DNA of 64,000 bases, taken from the NCBI RefSeq assembly GCF_029407905.1, contig NC_073628.1, forward strand, positions 61,760,501 through 61,824,500, written 5' to 3'. The DNA is from Bubalus kerabau. Lineage: Eukaryota; Chordata; Mammalia; Artiodactyla; Bovidae. Positions 30,293 through 42,780 of this stretch are shown one piece after another. Position numbers and translations under genes: made by a program. Positions within the stretch are counted from its first letter, which is position 1, and the number at the start of each line of letters is the position of its first letter. Under the pieces are notes generated by a model. That model was given only the letters and a program-made list of their open reading frames with translations, ran no database searches and was not told the DNA's origin.

Positions 30293-31110
30293 ACACATAC
30301 ACATGGGTAAGTTAAGTGTCATGCAAATTAAAACATTCTATTTCTATGTAACTGTTATTTCAAGTTTTCAAGTAAATATTCTGTGTTAAGAAAGATGGTA
30401 TTACATATCTAAAAAATAATCAATCTTCCAATAGATATACACTGACCTTGTAAAGTGTGATCTCTTAGTGGTAGTGGTATATTGAAGTGGATTACAAAAA
30501 TTATGTTTTAAATCATATGCTAATTAAACTTCAGAGAAACCTCAAAGGAAAAATAGCGATCATATGAACAGGTACCCCAAATATAGTACAATGAAGTTAT
30601 ATAATATGAAACAATATATGTTGAAACATAAATAATTAATGTCTACTTACATTGTAGACCTTAAATTGATATGGGAAAACAAGCAGAAATGTGTAAGCTC
30701 TATATAGAGAAGATGCCCAGAAATCAGTATTGTGAAATCAAAGATGGAAAAAGAGAACTTCAGAATTTGAGACACCGAGATGAATTGGTCTTCCGTATTT
30801 TTTAAAATGACTTACAAAATAAAACTGTAGAGAAAATGGGCAAAGTACATATTCTATCATGATAAAGAATGCTTTCCTAGAGATTAAGAATTGTTTTTAA
30901 TTTGGAAAAATTATAAGTCCTGAGCAAGATGAATGAAACAAATCTGTACCAAATGAATATAATAAAATGGTAGGACATCAAAAAATAAAGAACCATGCCA
31001 ACTCATACTATTGGAAACAGTACAGTAGGAAATATCACAATTCTGGCATTAGAATTTGTCCTAAAGATAACAATACTAGCTTACTTTGTTTTTGTGTGTA
31101 TATGTGTATG
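30293..31110. other. No recognisable feature
   Basis: AT-rich single-copy-looking sequence; no long frames or repeat hallmarks. Confidence 0.45.
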
Positions 31111-31114
31111 TGTT

Positions 31115-31330
31115 TTGTGTGATTCCTTTTCCTGTTTTTTTAGTTGCAGTACTGACATGTAACATTGTGCAGATTTAAGGTGTACAATTTGTTGATGTGT
31201 TACATTTATGAAATAAGTGATTAGCACTCAGCTTTAGCTGACCCCTCTATCACATGACATCATTATCAGCTCTTTTTTGTGGTGAGAAAAATTAAGTTCT
31301 AGTTTCTTAGCAACTTTAAAGACAAAGTTT
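31115..31330 (-). mobile_element. Old L1 3' UTR fragment, minus strand
   Basis: 'gacatgtaacattgtgcaga', 'ttaaggtgtacaatttgttg' and 'tttcttagcaactttaaa' follow antisense L1 3' UTR order. Confidence 0.65.
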
Positions 31331-31360
31331 TAATTCAATCCATTGACCTAAGCTCGATGC

Positions 31361-31400
31361 TTTGTGTGTGTGTGTGTTCGTGTGTCTGTGTGTGTGACGA
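31361..31400. repeat. Interrupted (TG)n tract
   Basis: TG units broken by TTCG and TC changes. Confidence 0.85.
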
Positions 31401-31614
31401 GTCCAGTGTTACAGATACAGCTTAGTGTCTCTAAATTTAGACTTCTTAAAAACTCGTTTTCAACTCTTCTTTCCTTGAATAAAGTAGAAGTGATTAAAAT
31501 GTTCAATTACACAATCAACTGACAAATAACAAGCTACACAACAGATTCAAGAAATGAATTAAACTCAACATAGCACAAATATACTAAAATTAGCCTATTT
31601 CTGAGTAATTGTTT

Positions 31615-32285
31615 CAGTTCACTTGAGTCTCTCAGTCGTGTCTGACTCTTTGCGACCCCATGAACAGCACGCCAGGCCTCCCTGTCCATCACCAACTCCC
31701 GGAGTTCACCCAGACTCACGTCCATCGAGTCAGTGATGCCATCCAGCCATCTCATCCTCTGCCGTCCCCTTTTCCTCCTGGCCCCAATCCCTCCCAGCAT
31801 CAGAGTCTTTTCCAATGAGTCAACTCTTCACATGAGGTGGCCAAAGTACTGGCATTTCAGCTTTAGCATCATTCCTTCCAAAGAAATCCCAGGGCTATCT
31901 CCTTCAGAATGGACTGGTGGGATCTCCTTGCAGTCCAAGGGACTCTGAAGAGTCTTCTCCAACACCACACTTCAAAGGCATCAATTCTTCAGCACTCAGC
32001 TTTCTTCACAGTCCAAATCTCACATCCATACATGAACACTGGAAAAACCATAGCCTTGACTAGACAGACCTTTGTTGGCAAAATAATGGCTCTGCTTTTC
32101 AATATGCTATCTAGATGGGTCATAACTTTCATTCCAAGGACTAAGCGTCTTTTAATTTCATGGCTGCAGTCACCATCTGCAGTGATTTTGGAGCCCCAAA
32201 AAATAAAGTCTGACACTGTTTCCACTCTTTTCCCATCTATTTCCCATGAAGTGATGGGACCAGATGCCATTGAAGAAAGTAGGCA
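31615..32285 (-). mobile_element. 5'-truncated BovB with TSD
   Basis: The degenerate tail is at 31615 and the body reaches the segment upstream of DFIFWGSKITADGDCSHEIK at 32270. The TSD TAATTGTTT lies at 31606-31614 and 32286-32294. Minus frames 32300-31989 and 31815-31534 keep parts of the ORF2 C-terminal region. A dozen non-BovB bases (32273-32285) lie at the 5' junction. Confidence 0.9.
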
Positions 32286-32294
32286 ATAATTGTT

Positions 32295-32685
32295 TAACAT
32301 CTTGTAAATTCAAATGCAATTAATAATTTTCCCTAACCTTTATGAATATGGCTTTGAATAAAAATATTTCAACTTTCTATTAGAGGAAAATACTCTTCAT
32401 TTTGAGTTTTGAGTGACATTTTAAAATTCTAAGGTTAGAATTTTTAACCAGTGATAAATGCTCATTTTAAAAATAAAATAAACTCCCATGATAGAGAATA
32501 ATGCAAAGAATAAAGTATCACTTTAAATATCACCATCAGGAGCATTTAGCATTTGTCAAATATTTCATAATTTAACAAATTATATGTATTTCATAAATTG
32601 GTATGCTACAAAGAGAAGTATGAGTGAATTGATAAGAAAAGAATAATTAAATTTTAGCAAAATTAAAATCAGCAAAATTAAAAGA
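32295..32685. other. No recognisable feature
   Basis: AT-rich sequence; nothing nameable. Confidence 0.45.
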
Positions 32686-33755
32686 CAACCTATGAAATGG
32701 GAGAAAATATTTGCAAATTCTACATTAATCTGGTAAGGGGTGACAAAATATATAAGAAACTCATTGAGGTCAACAGCAAGAAAACAATGACTAAAATATG
32801 GACAGAGTGCTTGTGTAAACAAATTTCCAAAGAAGAGATATAGGTGCCCAACAAATATAGGAAGAGATGCTCAACACCAAAGATAACATCAATACTCATC
32901 AGGAAAGTACCTATCCGATATCACTTAATACATGTTAGAAATGTAAAGTTACCCTTGTTAGAATGGCTACCATCAACATGACAAGAGATAGGATGTGGAG
33001 AAAAAATAATTCTGGTGCACTGCAGGTAGGAATATGAGATGTTCCAGCAATTATGGAAAACACTTCATGATGGAGGTTCATCATCAAGTGAAAAGTAGAA
33101 CTACCATCTGATCCAATAATCCCACTTCTGGGTGTATAGCCAAGAAAATGAAATTAGTAACAGACATCTGCACTTCCATGTTTGTTGCAGAGTTATTCAC
33201 AATAACCAAGATATGTAAATGAAGGGTCTCTCTACAGATGAATAAAGGAGATATTTTATACACACAGTGGAATATTATTCATCCACGAGAAAGAAGAAAA
33301 TCTTGACATTTGTGACAACATGGATGGACCTTGAGGTCATTATGTTAAGTGGAATAGTATGCTATCACTTTAAAAATCCAAACTCAGTCATATACATTGA
33401 AGCAGAAGAAAGGATTGTGGTCACCAAGGATTGAGGGGTGGAGAAAATGGGAGATGTTGGTTAAAGGATGCACAATTCTGGTTATAAGTTGAGTAAGTTC
33501 TGGGTTCTAATGTACAGCCTGGTGACTAAAGTTAACAATAATATTGATACTATATAACTGAAAGCTACTAAGAGATTAGATCTTAAATATTCTAACCACA
33601 CACACATGCACACACAGGTGATAGAAATGTTAACTAACCCTATTATGATAATCATTTCACAATATTTAAGTATCAAATCTTCATGTTGTACCCCTTAAAC
33701 TTACACAATATTATATGTCAGTTATATTTGGATAAAGCTGGGGAAATGTTTTAAA
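32686..33755 (+). mobile_element. Old L1 ORF2 end plus 3' UTR
   Basis: 'cctatgaaatgggagaaaat', 'gacaagagataggatgtgga', 'catctgatccaataatccca', 'gacaacatggatggaccttg', 'attgtggtcaccaagga' and 'tgttgtaccccttaaactta' occur in order. Frames are fully decayed. Confidence 0.9.
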
Positions 33756-33763
33756 TAAAAATA

Positions 33764-34185
33764 GCCTAATATACAGAGTGAAGTAAGCCAGAAAGAAAAA
33801 CACCACTACAGTATACTAACACATATATATGAAATTTAGAAAGATGGTAATGATAACCCTGTATGTGAGACAGCAAAAGAGACACAGATGTACAGAACAG
33901 TCTTTTGGACTCTGTGGGAGAGGGAGAGGGTGGGATGATCTGGGAGAATGGCACTGAAACATGTATAATATCATATATGAAACAAATCGCCAGTCCAAGT
34001 TCGATGCATGATACTGGTTGCTTGGGGCTGGTGCATTGGGACGACCCAGAGGGATGGTACAGGGAAGGAGGAGGGAGGGGGGTTCGGGATGGGGAACACG
34101 TGTATACCTGTGGTGGATTCATGTTGATGTATGGCAAAACCAATACAATATTGTAAAGTAATTAAACTCCAATTAAAATAAATAA
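33764..34185 (+). mobile_element. Young ruminant L1 3' end
   Basis: 'cagagtgaagtaagccagaa' through 'gacgacccagagggatgg' to 'ctccaattaaaataaataaa', the poly(A)-like end. Very similar sequence appears at 52327-52814 (antisense) and in the 56.2-57.0 kb insertion, so this is a recent subfamily. Confidence 0.9.
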
Positions 34186-34980
34186 ATTTATATTTTAGAA
34201 AATACCAACTAAAAATAAATTACTGAATAAATAAACACATGAGAATTAAAAGGACAAGTATTCTTTGCAGAACAATTCAAAATAGCATATATAGGTGCTT
34301 CTCCCTTCAGGAGACATGCTTAATTACCAGACCCTCCACCTTCTCCTCCACCCACACCCCTACCCCCACCCCTGGTTTAAGTAAACTTAGGGACTTGCCT
34401 CCAAAGAAGAGAGTATGCAAAGAGAAAAGTAGTAACTTTAGAGCTCAGAAATCTAGCAAAACTACCTTAAACACATGAACTGTGGGATCCTGTAACAGAT
34501 CCATCCTGAAACAGAAAGAGGACATTAATAGAAAAGTGAAATCCATGTAATATCTAGAGTTTAGTTAATACTAATGTGTTAATGACACCTTCTTTATTTT
34601 GATAAATGCACCATGGTAATATATTAACAACAGGAGAAACTGGTTTTCTACTATCTTTTGCAACTACTGCTATCTTTACAGCATTCTATAAATCTAAACT
34701 TAGCAACATATATTTTAATATGTGTTAAAATATTTTTGCTTTCATGTTATTCTATTTGCTATGAATTTTAGGATTCATTACTCAAATTATCTCTTCTAGG
34801 CTAAATCCAAACTTCTCTTGAAGCGATGAATGACAACTTGCTTGAGGGAGAGAATGCTAAGTGAAGATGAAAAAAATCTATCGTGTATTAGATGAAAAAA
34901 GAGAGGAACACCCACAGTGTTATAATTCCTGTTGTGGAATCACACTATTTCTGGCTCTAATTGTCAGCTTTAACTTTGCA
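34186..34980. other. No recognisable feature
   Basis: Contains a C-rich block 'cacacccctacccccacccc' near 34353. No gene or repeat identified. Confidence 0.45.
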
Positions 34981-35735
34981 GAAACTGAATGGATAAAGAC
35001 GATGTGGTACATGTATGTCTTTCCAGGTGGCTCAATGGTAAAGAATCTGTCTGCCAATGCAGGAGACACAGAAGATGTGGGTTTGATCCCTAGGTCAGGA
35101 AGATCCCCTGGAGGAAGAAATGGTAACCCACTCCAGTATTCTTACCTGGAAAATTCCATGGACAGAGAAGCCCGATGGGCTACAATCCAGGGATCACAAA
35201 GAGTCAGACACAACTGAGCTACTGAGTACGTGCACATGGTTCACATAGACAATGAAATATTGCTCAGCCATAAATGAAACAAAACTGGATCATTTGTAGA
35301 ACTGTGGGTGGACCTATAGTGTGTCATACAGAGTGAAAAAAGAAACAGTAAAACAAATATATTAACATATATATGTGGAATCTGGAAAAATGGTACAGAT
35401 GAACCAAATTGCAGGGCAAGAATACAGACTCAGACATAGAGAACAGATGTGTGGACACATCGGGGGAGGAGTGGGATGAATTGAGAAAGTAGCACTGACA
35501 TACATACACTACCATATGTAAAATAGAAAGCTGGTGGGAACCTGCTATACAGCACAGGGAACTCAGCCTGGTGTTCTGTGATGACCTAGTCAGGTGGATG
35601 AGGGGGAGGGAGGAAGGCTTAAGGAGGGAACATATGTATACGTATACCTGATTCACCATGTTGTACAACATAAACTAACACAACAGTGTGAAGCAACTAT
35701 TCCCCAATGGGGAAAAAAAAAAAAATAACTATTGC
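34981..35735 (+). mobile_element. L1 3' end, plus strand, split by a Bov-tA
   Basis: 'gaaactgaatggataaaga' before the SINE; 'gaaatattgctcagccataa', 'cagagtgaaaaaagaaacag', 'tatgtggaatctggaaaaat', 'gctatacagcacagggaact' after it, then an A-run at 35712-35724. Confidence 0.85.
35020..35237 (+). mobile_element. Bov-tA SINE, plus strand
   Basis: Head 'ccaggtggctcaatggtaaa' with GGTTTGATCCC; tail 'cagacacaactgagctactg'. Confidence 0.92.
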
Positions 35736-36431
35736 TGTATTGAATCATAATAAAATTGGCTTTCTTTTAAGTTAGAGAATACTATTAACACCATGGTTAT
35801 ATTACTACAACCTGCTGTATTACTTTGGATTGGAAAAGATAATCATAACTGATTATACAATGATTGGTATGAAAAATGATGCATCCTAAATAATTTGACA
35901 GCATTTATATTTTATTATTTTATAATATTTAATTTTTGTGGCACAGCACAAAAAATAATTTGATAAGAAAATAGCTACCACCTTTATTCCTCATTTGCTA
36001 TGAATGTTTACACCATGCTAATGTGTGTGTGTGTGTGTGTGTTTTCTATTATTAGTGAAATTTTGAGTTAAGGAGTATGATCTTCATCTTATAAGTGCTT
36101 TGTAAGGAAAGTATTCATTGGCTAACTCCAATTTACACATAAAAAAATTTATTTTGACCTTGGTAGATTAAAAATACAATTCTGCTTTTATATCAGAGCA
36201 AGCACCACAAAGTGTCAAAATATTCAGAAAGTTGCTATTTTTTCAAACCATAAAGCATTAATTTAAATTAAATAATAACAGATTTCACAAAGTCATACCA
36301 GATAAATTTTGTTGATACTGCTTTCTAAAATGCTCCCTTCTCCTGAATTTAATATTATCAATTAAAGCATTTACTGTGACAAAAAAAAATACCATAGAAG
36401 AAAACAACATGATTATTTTAATGCTGTCATT
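35736..36431. other. Unassigned, with a (TG)n tract at 36022-36041
   Basis: AT-rich; ten TG units at 36022-36041. The right end 36420-36431 is the left TSD of the next BovB. Confidence 0.6.
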
Positions 36432-38413
36432 CAGTTCAGTTCAGTCACTCAGTCATGTCCATCTCTTTGCAACCCCATGAATCATAGCACGCCAGGCCTC
36501 CCTGTCCATCACCAACTCCCGGAGTTCACCCAGACTCACGTCCATTGAGTCAGTGATGCCATCCAGCCATCTCATCCTCTGTCGTCCCCTTCTCCTCCTG
36601 CCCCCAATCCCTCCCAGCATCAGAGTCTTTTCCAATGAGTCAGCTCTTCACATGAGGTGGCCAAAGTACTGCAGTTTCAGCTTTAGCATCACTCCTTCCA
36701 AAGAAATCTCAGGGCTGATCTCCCTCAGAATGGACTGGTTGGATCTCCTTGCAGTCCAAGGGACTCGCAAGAGTCTTCTCCAACACCACAGTTTAAAGGC
36801 ATCAATTCTTCGGTGTTCAGCCTTCTTCACAGTCCAACTCTTACATCCATACATGAACACTGGAAAAACCATAGCCTTGACTAGATGAACCTTTGTTGCC
36901 AAGTAATGTCTCTGCTTCTGAATATGCTATCTAGGTTGGTCATAACTTTCCTTCCAAGGAGTAAGCGTCTTTTAATTTCATGGCTGCAATCACCATCTGC
37001 AGTGATTTTGGAGCCCAGAAAAATAAAGTCTGACACTGTTTCCAATGTTTACCCATCTATTCCCCATGAAGTTATGGGACCAGATGTCATGATCTTCGTT
37101 TTCTGAATATGGAGCTTTAAGCCAACTTTTTCACTCTCCACTTTCACTTTCATCACGAGGCTTTTGAGTTCCTCTTCACTTTCTGCCATAAGGGTGGTGT
37201 CATCTGCATATCTGAGGTTATTGATATTTCTCCCGCCAATCTTGATTCCAACTTGTGCTTCTTCCAGCCCAGGATTTCTCATGATGTACTCTGCATATAA
37301 GTTAAATAAACAGGGTGACAATATACAGCCTTGACACACTCCTTTTCCCATCTGGAACCAGTCTGTTTTTCCATGTCCAGTTCTAACTGTTGCTTTCTGA
37401 CCTGCATACAAATTTCTCAAGAGGCAGGTCAGGTGATCTGGTATTCCCATCTCTTTCAGAATTTTCCACAGTTTCTTGTGATCCACACAGTCAAAGGCTT
37501 TGGCATAGTCAATAAAGCAGAAATAGATGCTTTTCTGGAACTTGCTTGCTTTTTTCATGATCCAGCAAATGTCGGCAATTTGATCTCTGGTTCCTCTGCC
37601 TTTTCTAAAACCAGCTTGAACATCAGGAAGTTCACAGTTCACATATTGCTGAAGCCTGGCTTGGAGAATTTTGAGCATTACTTTACTAGCGTGTGAGATG
37701 AGTGCAATTGTGTGGTAGATTGAGCATTCTTTGGCATTGCCTTTTTTTGGGATTGGAATGAAAACTGACCTTTTCTGACTAAAACTGACCCCACTGCTGA
37801 GTTTTCCAAATTTGCTGGTATATTGAGTGTAGCACTTTCACAGCATCATCTTTCAGGATTTGAAATAGCTCAACTAGAAGTCCATCACCTCCACTTGCTT
37901 TGTTCGTAGTGATGCTTTCTAGGGCCTACTTGACTTCACATTCCAGGATGTCTGGCTCTAGGTCAGTGATCACAGCATTGTGATTATCTTGGTCTTGAAG
38001 CTCTTTTTTGTACAGTTCTTCTGTGTATTCTTGCCACCTCTTCTTAATATCTCCTGCTTCTCTTAGGTCCATACCATGTCTGTCCTTTATCGAGCCCATC
38101 TTTGAAGGAAATGCTCACTTGGTATCTCTAATTTTCTTGAAGAGATCTCTAGTCTTTCCCATTCTGTTGTTTTCCTCTATTTCTTTGCAGTGATCTCTGA
38201 GGAAAGCTTTCTTATCTCTTCTTACCATTCTTTGGAACTCTGCATTCAGATGCTTATATCTTTCCTTTTCTCCTCTATTTTTCACTTCTCTTCTTTTCAC
38301 AGCTATTTGTAAGGCCTCCCCAGACAGCCATTTTGCTTTTTTGCATTTCTTTTTCATGGGGATGGTATTGATCTCTCTCTCCTGTACAATGTGACGAACC
38401 TCATTCCATAACT
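36432..38413 (-). mobile_element. 2.0-kb BovB insertion with 12-bp TSD
   Basis: AATGCTGTCATT (36420-36431) and AATGTTGTCATT (38414-38425) bracket the copy. The tail is the TTCAG repeat at 36432. Minus frame 37678-37049 (209 codons) carries the RT core: QAGFRKGRGTRDQIAD, CFIDYAKAFDCVDH, LRYADDTTLMAESEEEL with YADD intact. Upstream frame 38357-38115 (KKKCKKAKWLSGEALQIAVK) is the linker after the endonuclease. The endonuclease itself is lost by 5' truncation; small deletions (near 37780) break the frame. Confidence 0.96.
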
Positions 38414-38533
38414 AATGTTGTCATTAATTGAGTTGATAATCACATTTTATAGCATAATTTCCTTATTAGTGATTTAATTTAGTTACAAAATCTCTCGTTA
38501 AAAGCTCAGTTCTGTTGGCTTTTGCAAAGTAGT

Positions 38534-39000
38534 AAGGTCTGTTTAGTCAAGTGTATGATTTTTCCAGTGGTCATGTATGGATGTCAGAGTTGGATTGTGA
38601 AGAAAGCTGAAACACCGAAGAATTGATGCTTTTGAACTGTGGTGTTGGAGAAGACTCTTGAGAGTCCCTTGGACTGCAAGGAGATCCAACCAGTCCATCC
38701 TAAAGGAGACCATTCTTGGGTGGTCATTGGAAAGACAGATGCTGAGGCTGAAACTCCAATACTTTGGCCACCTGATGTAAAGAGTTGACTCATTGGAAAA
38801 GACTCTGATGCTGGGAGGGATTGGAGGCAGGAGGAGAAGGGGACGACAGAGGATGAGATCACTGGATGGCATCACCGACTCGATGGAGGTGATTCTAGGT
38901 GAACTCTGGGAGTTGGTGATGGACAGGGAGGCTTGGTGTGCTGTGATTCATGGGTTGCAAAGAGTCGAACATGACTAAACGACTGAACTGAACTGACTGA
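38534..39000 (+). mobile_element. BovB 3' end, plus strand
   Basis: Runs from the TKVCLVK-like region to the CTGAACTGAACTGACTGAA tail; ORF2 C-terminal region only, broken. Confidence 0.92.
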
Positions 39001-39223
39001 ATTTAAATATAGATACTTTTATATAATATTTACTGTGCTCCAGTCATTGGCCTATGTACAGTGACTATAAATAAAATGTATGAATATAAAGAAGAATTGG
39101 ATTTGTGACTTATTCTCAAAAAAATTCAATTTTTTTATGTAAAGAAATGTATAAGACTATATAATACATGTTAAAGACAATGCAAAATATAAATGTATTG
39201 TACCAGAAAGAATAAAGGCACTG
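39001..39223. other. Unassigned spacer between two BovB ends
   Basis: AT-rich, nothing recognised. Confidence 0.4.
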
Positions 39224-39585
39224 CTACTGAACTGTGGTGTTAGAGAAGACTCTTGAGAGTCCCTTGGACTACAAGGAAATCAAACCAGTTAATCTTAAAT
39301 TAAATCAATCCTGTATATTCATTGGAAGGACTGATGCTGAAGCTGAAGCTCCAATTCTTTGGCCACCTGATACAAAGAGCTGACTCTCTGGAAAAGACTC
39401 TGATGCTGGGAAGTATTGAAGCCAGGGAGAGAAGGGGATGAAAGAGAATGAGATGGTTGGATGGCATCACTGACTCAAAGGACATGAGTTTGAGCAAGTT
39501 CCGGGAGTTGGTAAAGGACAGGGAGGCCTGGCATGCTGCAGTCCATGGGGTCACAAATAGTGGACATAACTAAATGACTGAACAA
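39224..39585 (+). mobile_element. BovB 3' end, plus strand, diverged
   Basis: From 'tactgaactgtggtgttaga' to 'gactgaacaacaataac'. A small duplication lies near 39285-39305. Confidence 0.88.
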
Positions 39586-40504
39586 CAATAACCTACTTTA
39601 TCATAGGCGTTTCTGCCTTCTGAAAGTTATCTTTATGTCTCAAATTTTAAAATTGAAATGTGAAGTGTGTAATTTACCCCACTGCTGACAGGTTGAATGA
39701 GAAAGGCCCTGAGGCCACTGCCCCGTCTCCAGCACCCTTGTGGCTGCCACAGCCAGGCAGCTGCTAAGAGCTGGTTACTGAGGAAATGTTAACCACCTCT
39801 CATCAAAGAGGATCATCTATTTCTTTTGAACTGCTCTTTACAAAATCTTCAGCTTGCTTCTACTGCTAATAGTGTTATCCAACCACTGGAAGTGAAACTT
39901 TAGGAGTACAAATAATCACTTCTTTCCTCCTCAGCATTTAACAAAGACATGAGTTGACTGGGCATGAGGTCAGTATTGCAGGTTTGCAAAGAAAGTAAAA
40001 TAGTTTAAAGCAACAGCTCAACACTAAATCTCCTTCATGGAAAATATATTCATGTGGTCTTTGAATTCAAGTTTGATGTTTTTCATGCTCACACTTATTT
40101 TTAAAAATATATTTCTCATTTGGTCCCAGATTTTTTATTAAATTGCAAACAGAAATTCTAATGATTTCAAATAAAATATCATATAGGACAAAACCAGGTT
40201 TGTGATTAAAAATATATACATTAAATTTGAAGATGGTTTCCTGAGAATAAAATCATATTTACTTTTATATAAATAAATATTATCCTACCTTACTTGCTTA
40301 TCTAATCTCAGTTGTACCTTTGCCCCAATACTACATACTTCAATAACTAGAGGACTTTGCATGAAGGAAAGAAGTCTTAGGAAATTTGTTTCACAATTCT
40401 ATTTATGAGAGGATGTGAATATGATAATAAAATATTATACTTGATCAGAATATCTTATAGGACACTTTGCTAAATGTGCAGAGGTGGAAATGTGTATAGA
40501 TCAA
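39586..40504. other. Single-copy-looking sequence
   Basis: A GC-richer stretch at 39680-39790 ('gccactgccccgtctccagc') has no long frame. The rest is AT-rich. Confidence 0.45.
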
Positions 40505-40630
40505 TATCAGCATGAGAATTGAATTTTGGGCCTGTTCTCCTCCTAATGTTTGTAAAATAAATCTTCATTAGTATATAGAAGAGCATTTCATAGTAAGTAT
40601 GTACATTTGTTACTGCACTAACAGGCTTTA
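40505..40630 (+). repeat. Donor copy of a 126-bp dispersed local duplication
   Basis: Nearly identical to 41284-41409 at a constant offset of 779 bp, with about six or seven differences, mostly in the first 40 bp. This copy lies in unbroken flanking sequence, so it is taken as the source. Confidence 0.92.
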
Positions 40631-40865
40631 CTTTTCAGCTGTTTAGTTCAACCATGCAAGTTGGCATGTTCCCATATGCCCAGGGCCTAAAATCTCACAG
40701 GAAGAAAATATTGATGGATTTTAATGTTTCTCTTCTTTTCTTGGAATATTCCTAGAGTAACAGCAATGTGAGCTGAAGAGGTTTCATATGGTGATTAATC
40801 AAGTCAGTAAAGCTTACAGATAAAATTTCCTCCAAAAGTAATACACATAAGTATACATATATATT

Positions 40866-41087
40866 GGGGCTTCCCTAGTGGCTCAGAGGTAAAGAACCTG
40901 CCTGCAATGCAGAAGACACAGGAGACATGACTTTGATCCCTGGGTTGGGAAGATCCTGTGGAGGAGGAAACGACACCCCATTCCAGCATTCTTGCCTGGA
41001 AAATCGCATGGACAGAGGAGCCTGGTGGTCTACAGTCCATGGGGTCGCATAGAGTTGACACGACTGAAAAGACTGAGCCAGCACATA
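40866..41087 (+). mobile_element. Bov-tA SINE, plus strand
   Basis: Head GGCTTCCCTAGTGGCTCAG; tail 'gttgacacgactgaaaagac'. Possible TSD ACATATATATT/ACATTTATATT. Confidence 0.92.
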
Positions 41088-41104
41088 CTCATACATTTAT
41101 ATTG

Positions 41105-41210
41105 TGCACTCAGCCACTCAGCTAAGTCTGACTTTCTGATTCCATGCTCCTTTGCCCATGGAATTTTTCAGGAAAGAATATTGGAGTGGGGTGCTATTCC
41201 CTACTCCATA
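41105..41210 (-). mobile_element. Bov-tA-type fragment, minus strand
   Basis: 'ctcagctaagtctgactttc' and 'caggaaagaatattggagtg' blocks, diverged and without a head. Confidence 0.75.
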
Positions 41211-41490
41211 TGTTGTTACTAAGCTGTGTCCGACTCTTTGCAACTCCATGGACTGCAGCACTCCAGGCCTCCCAGCCCCTCACTATCAACATAAGAATTG
41301 AATTTTTGGCTTGTTTTCCTCCTAATGTTTGTAAAATAAATCTTCATTAGTATATAGAAGAGCATTTCATAGTAAGTATGTACATTTGTTACTGCACTAA
41401 CAGGATTTAGTTAGAGAGTGAGTTAGCCTCTCACTATCTCCCAGAGTTTGCCCAGTTTCATGAATTGGTGATGCTATCCGACTATTTCCA
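41211..41490 (-). mobile_element. BovB 3' end split by a 145-150 bp insert
   Basis: The antisense BovB tail (41221-41283, 'ctgtgtccgactctttgcaa') stops at CACTATC and continues at 41432 with CTCACTATCTCCCAGAGTTTG. The intervening piece is the duplicated segment described next. Confidence 0.82.
41284..41426 (+). repeat. Inserted copy of 40505-40630 within BovB, TSD-like flanks
   Basis: The copied 126 bp (41284-41409) plus about 17 bp of filler ('ttagagagtgagttag'). CCCCTCACTATC (41276-41287) and CCTCTCACTATC (41427-41438) flank it, one mismatch in 12. No poly(A) or LINE tail is present. Confidence 0.85.
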
Positions 41491-42423
41491 TGTCTATATA
41501 TTGCATATTATAATATGTATTACATATGTGTCCTATAGTCATAGTCATATATTTCTTAATATATATACATATTTATCTGCATTTTTGGCACATTTGGAAT
41601 TATTTGCAAAACCTTTTGGCAGATGTTTCCTGGCTAAGGAGAAGATGTCAGCATGAAAGTGCAGTGAGCATGATCTTGGGAAGAAGAAAATAAATTCCAT
41701 CTCTAACTCTAAGAATTTATTGAGTTAGTAGCAATTATTTATTGAGTCACCTGCTTGCTACTTTGCTTTAAAATGTTGACACATATTTTGACAACTCTAT
41801 TAACATCCAGCATATAAGAATAATACACATTTCTATAACTGGAATATCCAACAGATTTGAGTTTTTTTGGTCTGCTGGATCTAACCATTCTTTTTATTTA
41901 ATGGTAATCTATAGTTACATTCTATTTTTTAATCTATCTCCCTTTATATTGGCAAACATAAATATTTCTCATGTACTCATATAAATAATTTGTAAGTGGA
42001 AAACAGAAGTGTTCAACATATATGGCTGTTTATTTCCTTTTTTAAGCCAAATATTAATTCATCTATTGTGGTGAAGGACTGGAGAAATTTAAGAATAAGA
42101 TACTGTAAAACTTTGTCAAACTTTTGTGTTAAACCGATATCATAATAAATCACAGAATTATCAGGAGTAAAAAGTGTCAACAAGTAGTTGATAAGTTTGA
42201 AATAAATTAGGCTGGCTAATGAAGATATTGAAGATGTTCAATTTCAAGGCTGCTGTACAGTACTGTACATATTCTCTTTTTCTACCCTGGATGTGTTATA
42301 GTTCACCTAAGATGTGAGAATGTGAACTGAGCATGAGAGTTCAATAAGAAACCCACTAGTTCAGACCAAAGAGAAGGAATCATCAACATGTGTCTGTGTA
42401 GCATTTCTTCCTAGGATATATGG
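41491..42423. other. No recognisable feature
   Basis: AT-rich single-copy-looking sequence. Confidence 0.45.
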
Positions 42424-42620
42424 TCAGTCACTTCAGTTGTGTCTGACTCTTTGCAACCACGTGGACCAGAGCTGCCAGGCTCCTCTGTCCATGGGATTTT
42501 CCAGGCAAGAACACTGGTGTGGGTTGCCCTCCCTTTCCCAACCCAGGGATAGAACTTTCGTCTCCTGCATCTCCTGCACTGCAGATGGATTCTTTACCAC
42601 TCAGTCACCTGGGAAGCCCT
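42424..42620 (-). mobile_element. Bov-tA SINE, minus strand
   Basis: Tail at the left ('cagtcacttcagttgtgtct'); head at the right ('cccagggatagaactttcg', 'gattctttaccac', 'cctgggaagccc'). Confidence 0.93.
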
Positions 42621-42780
42621 CCCTAGAATATTAAGTACCGATTTATGCTGGATGAGTTGGCTAAACTATAATAGAGCACAGCTCTGTGTAGACCTTAGCA
42701 CTGGGGCATTGCTGTGGGCTGTTACCCACCCACCCTGTAACCAGGAAGCAGTTACCTAGAACACCATTAATGGTCCCTTA
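42621..42780. other. Unassigned short spacer
   Basis: No feature recognised. Confidence 0.4.
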
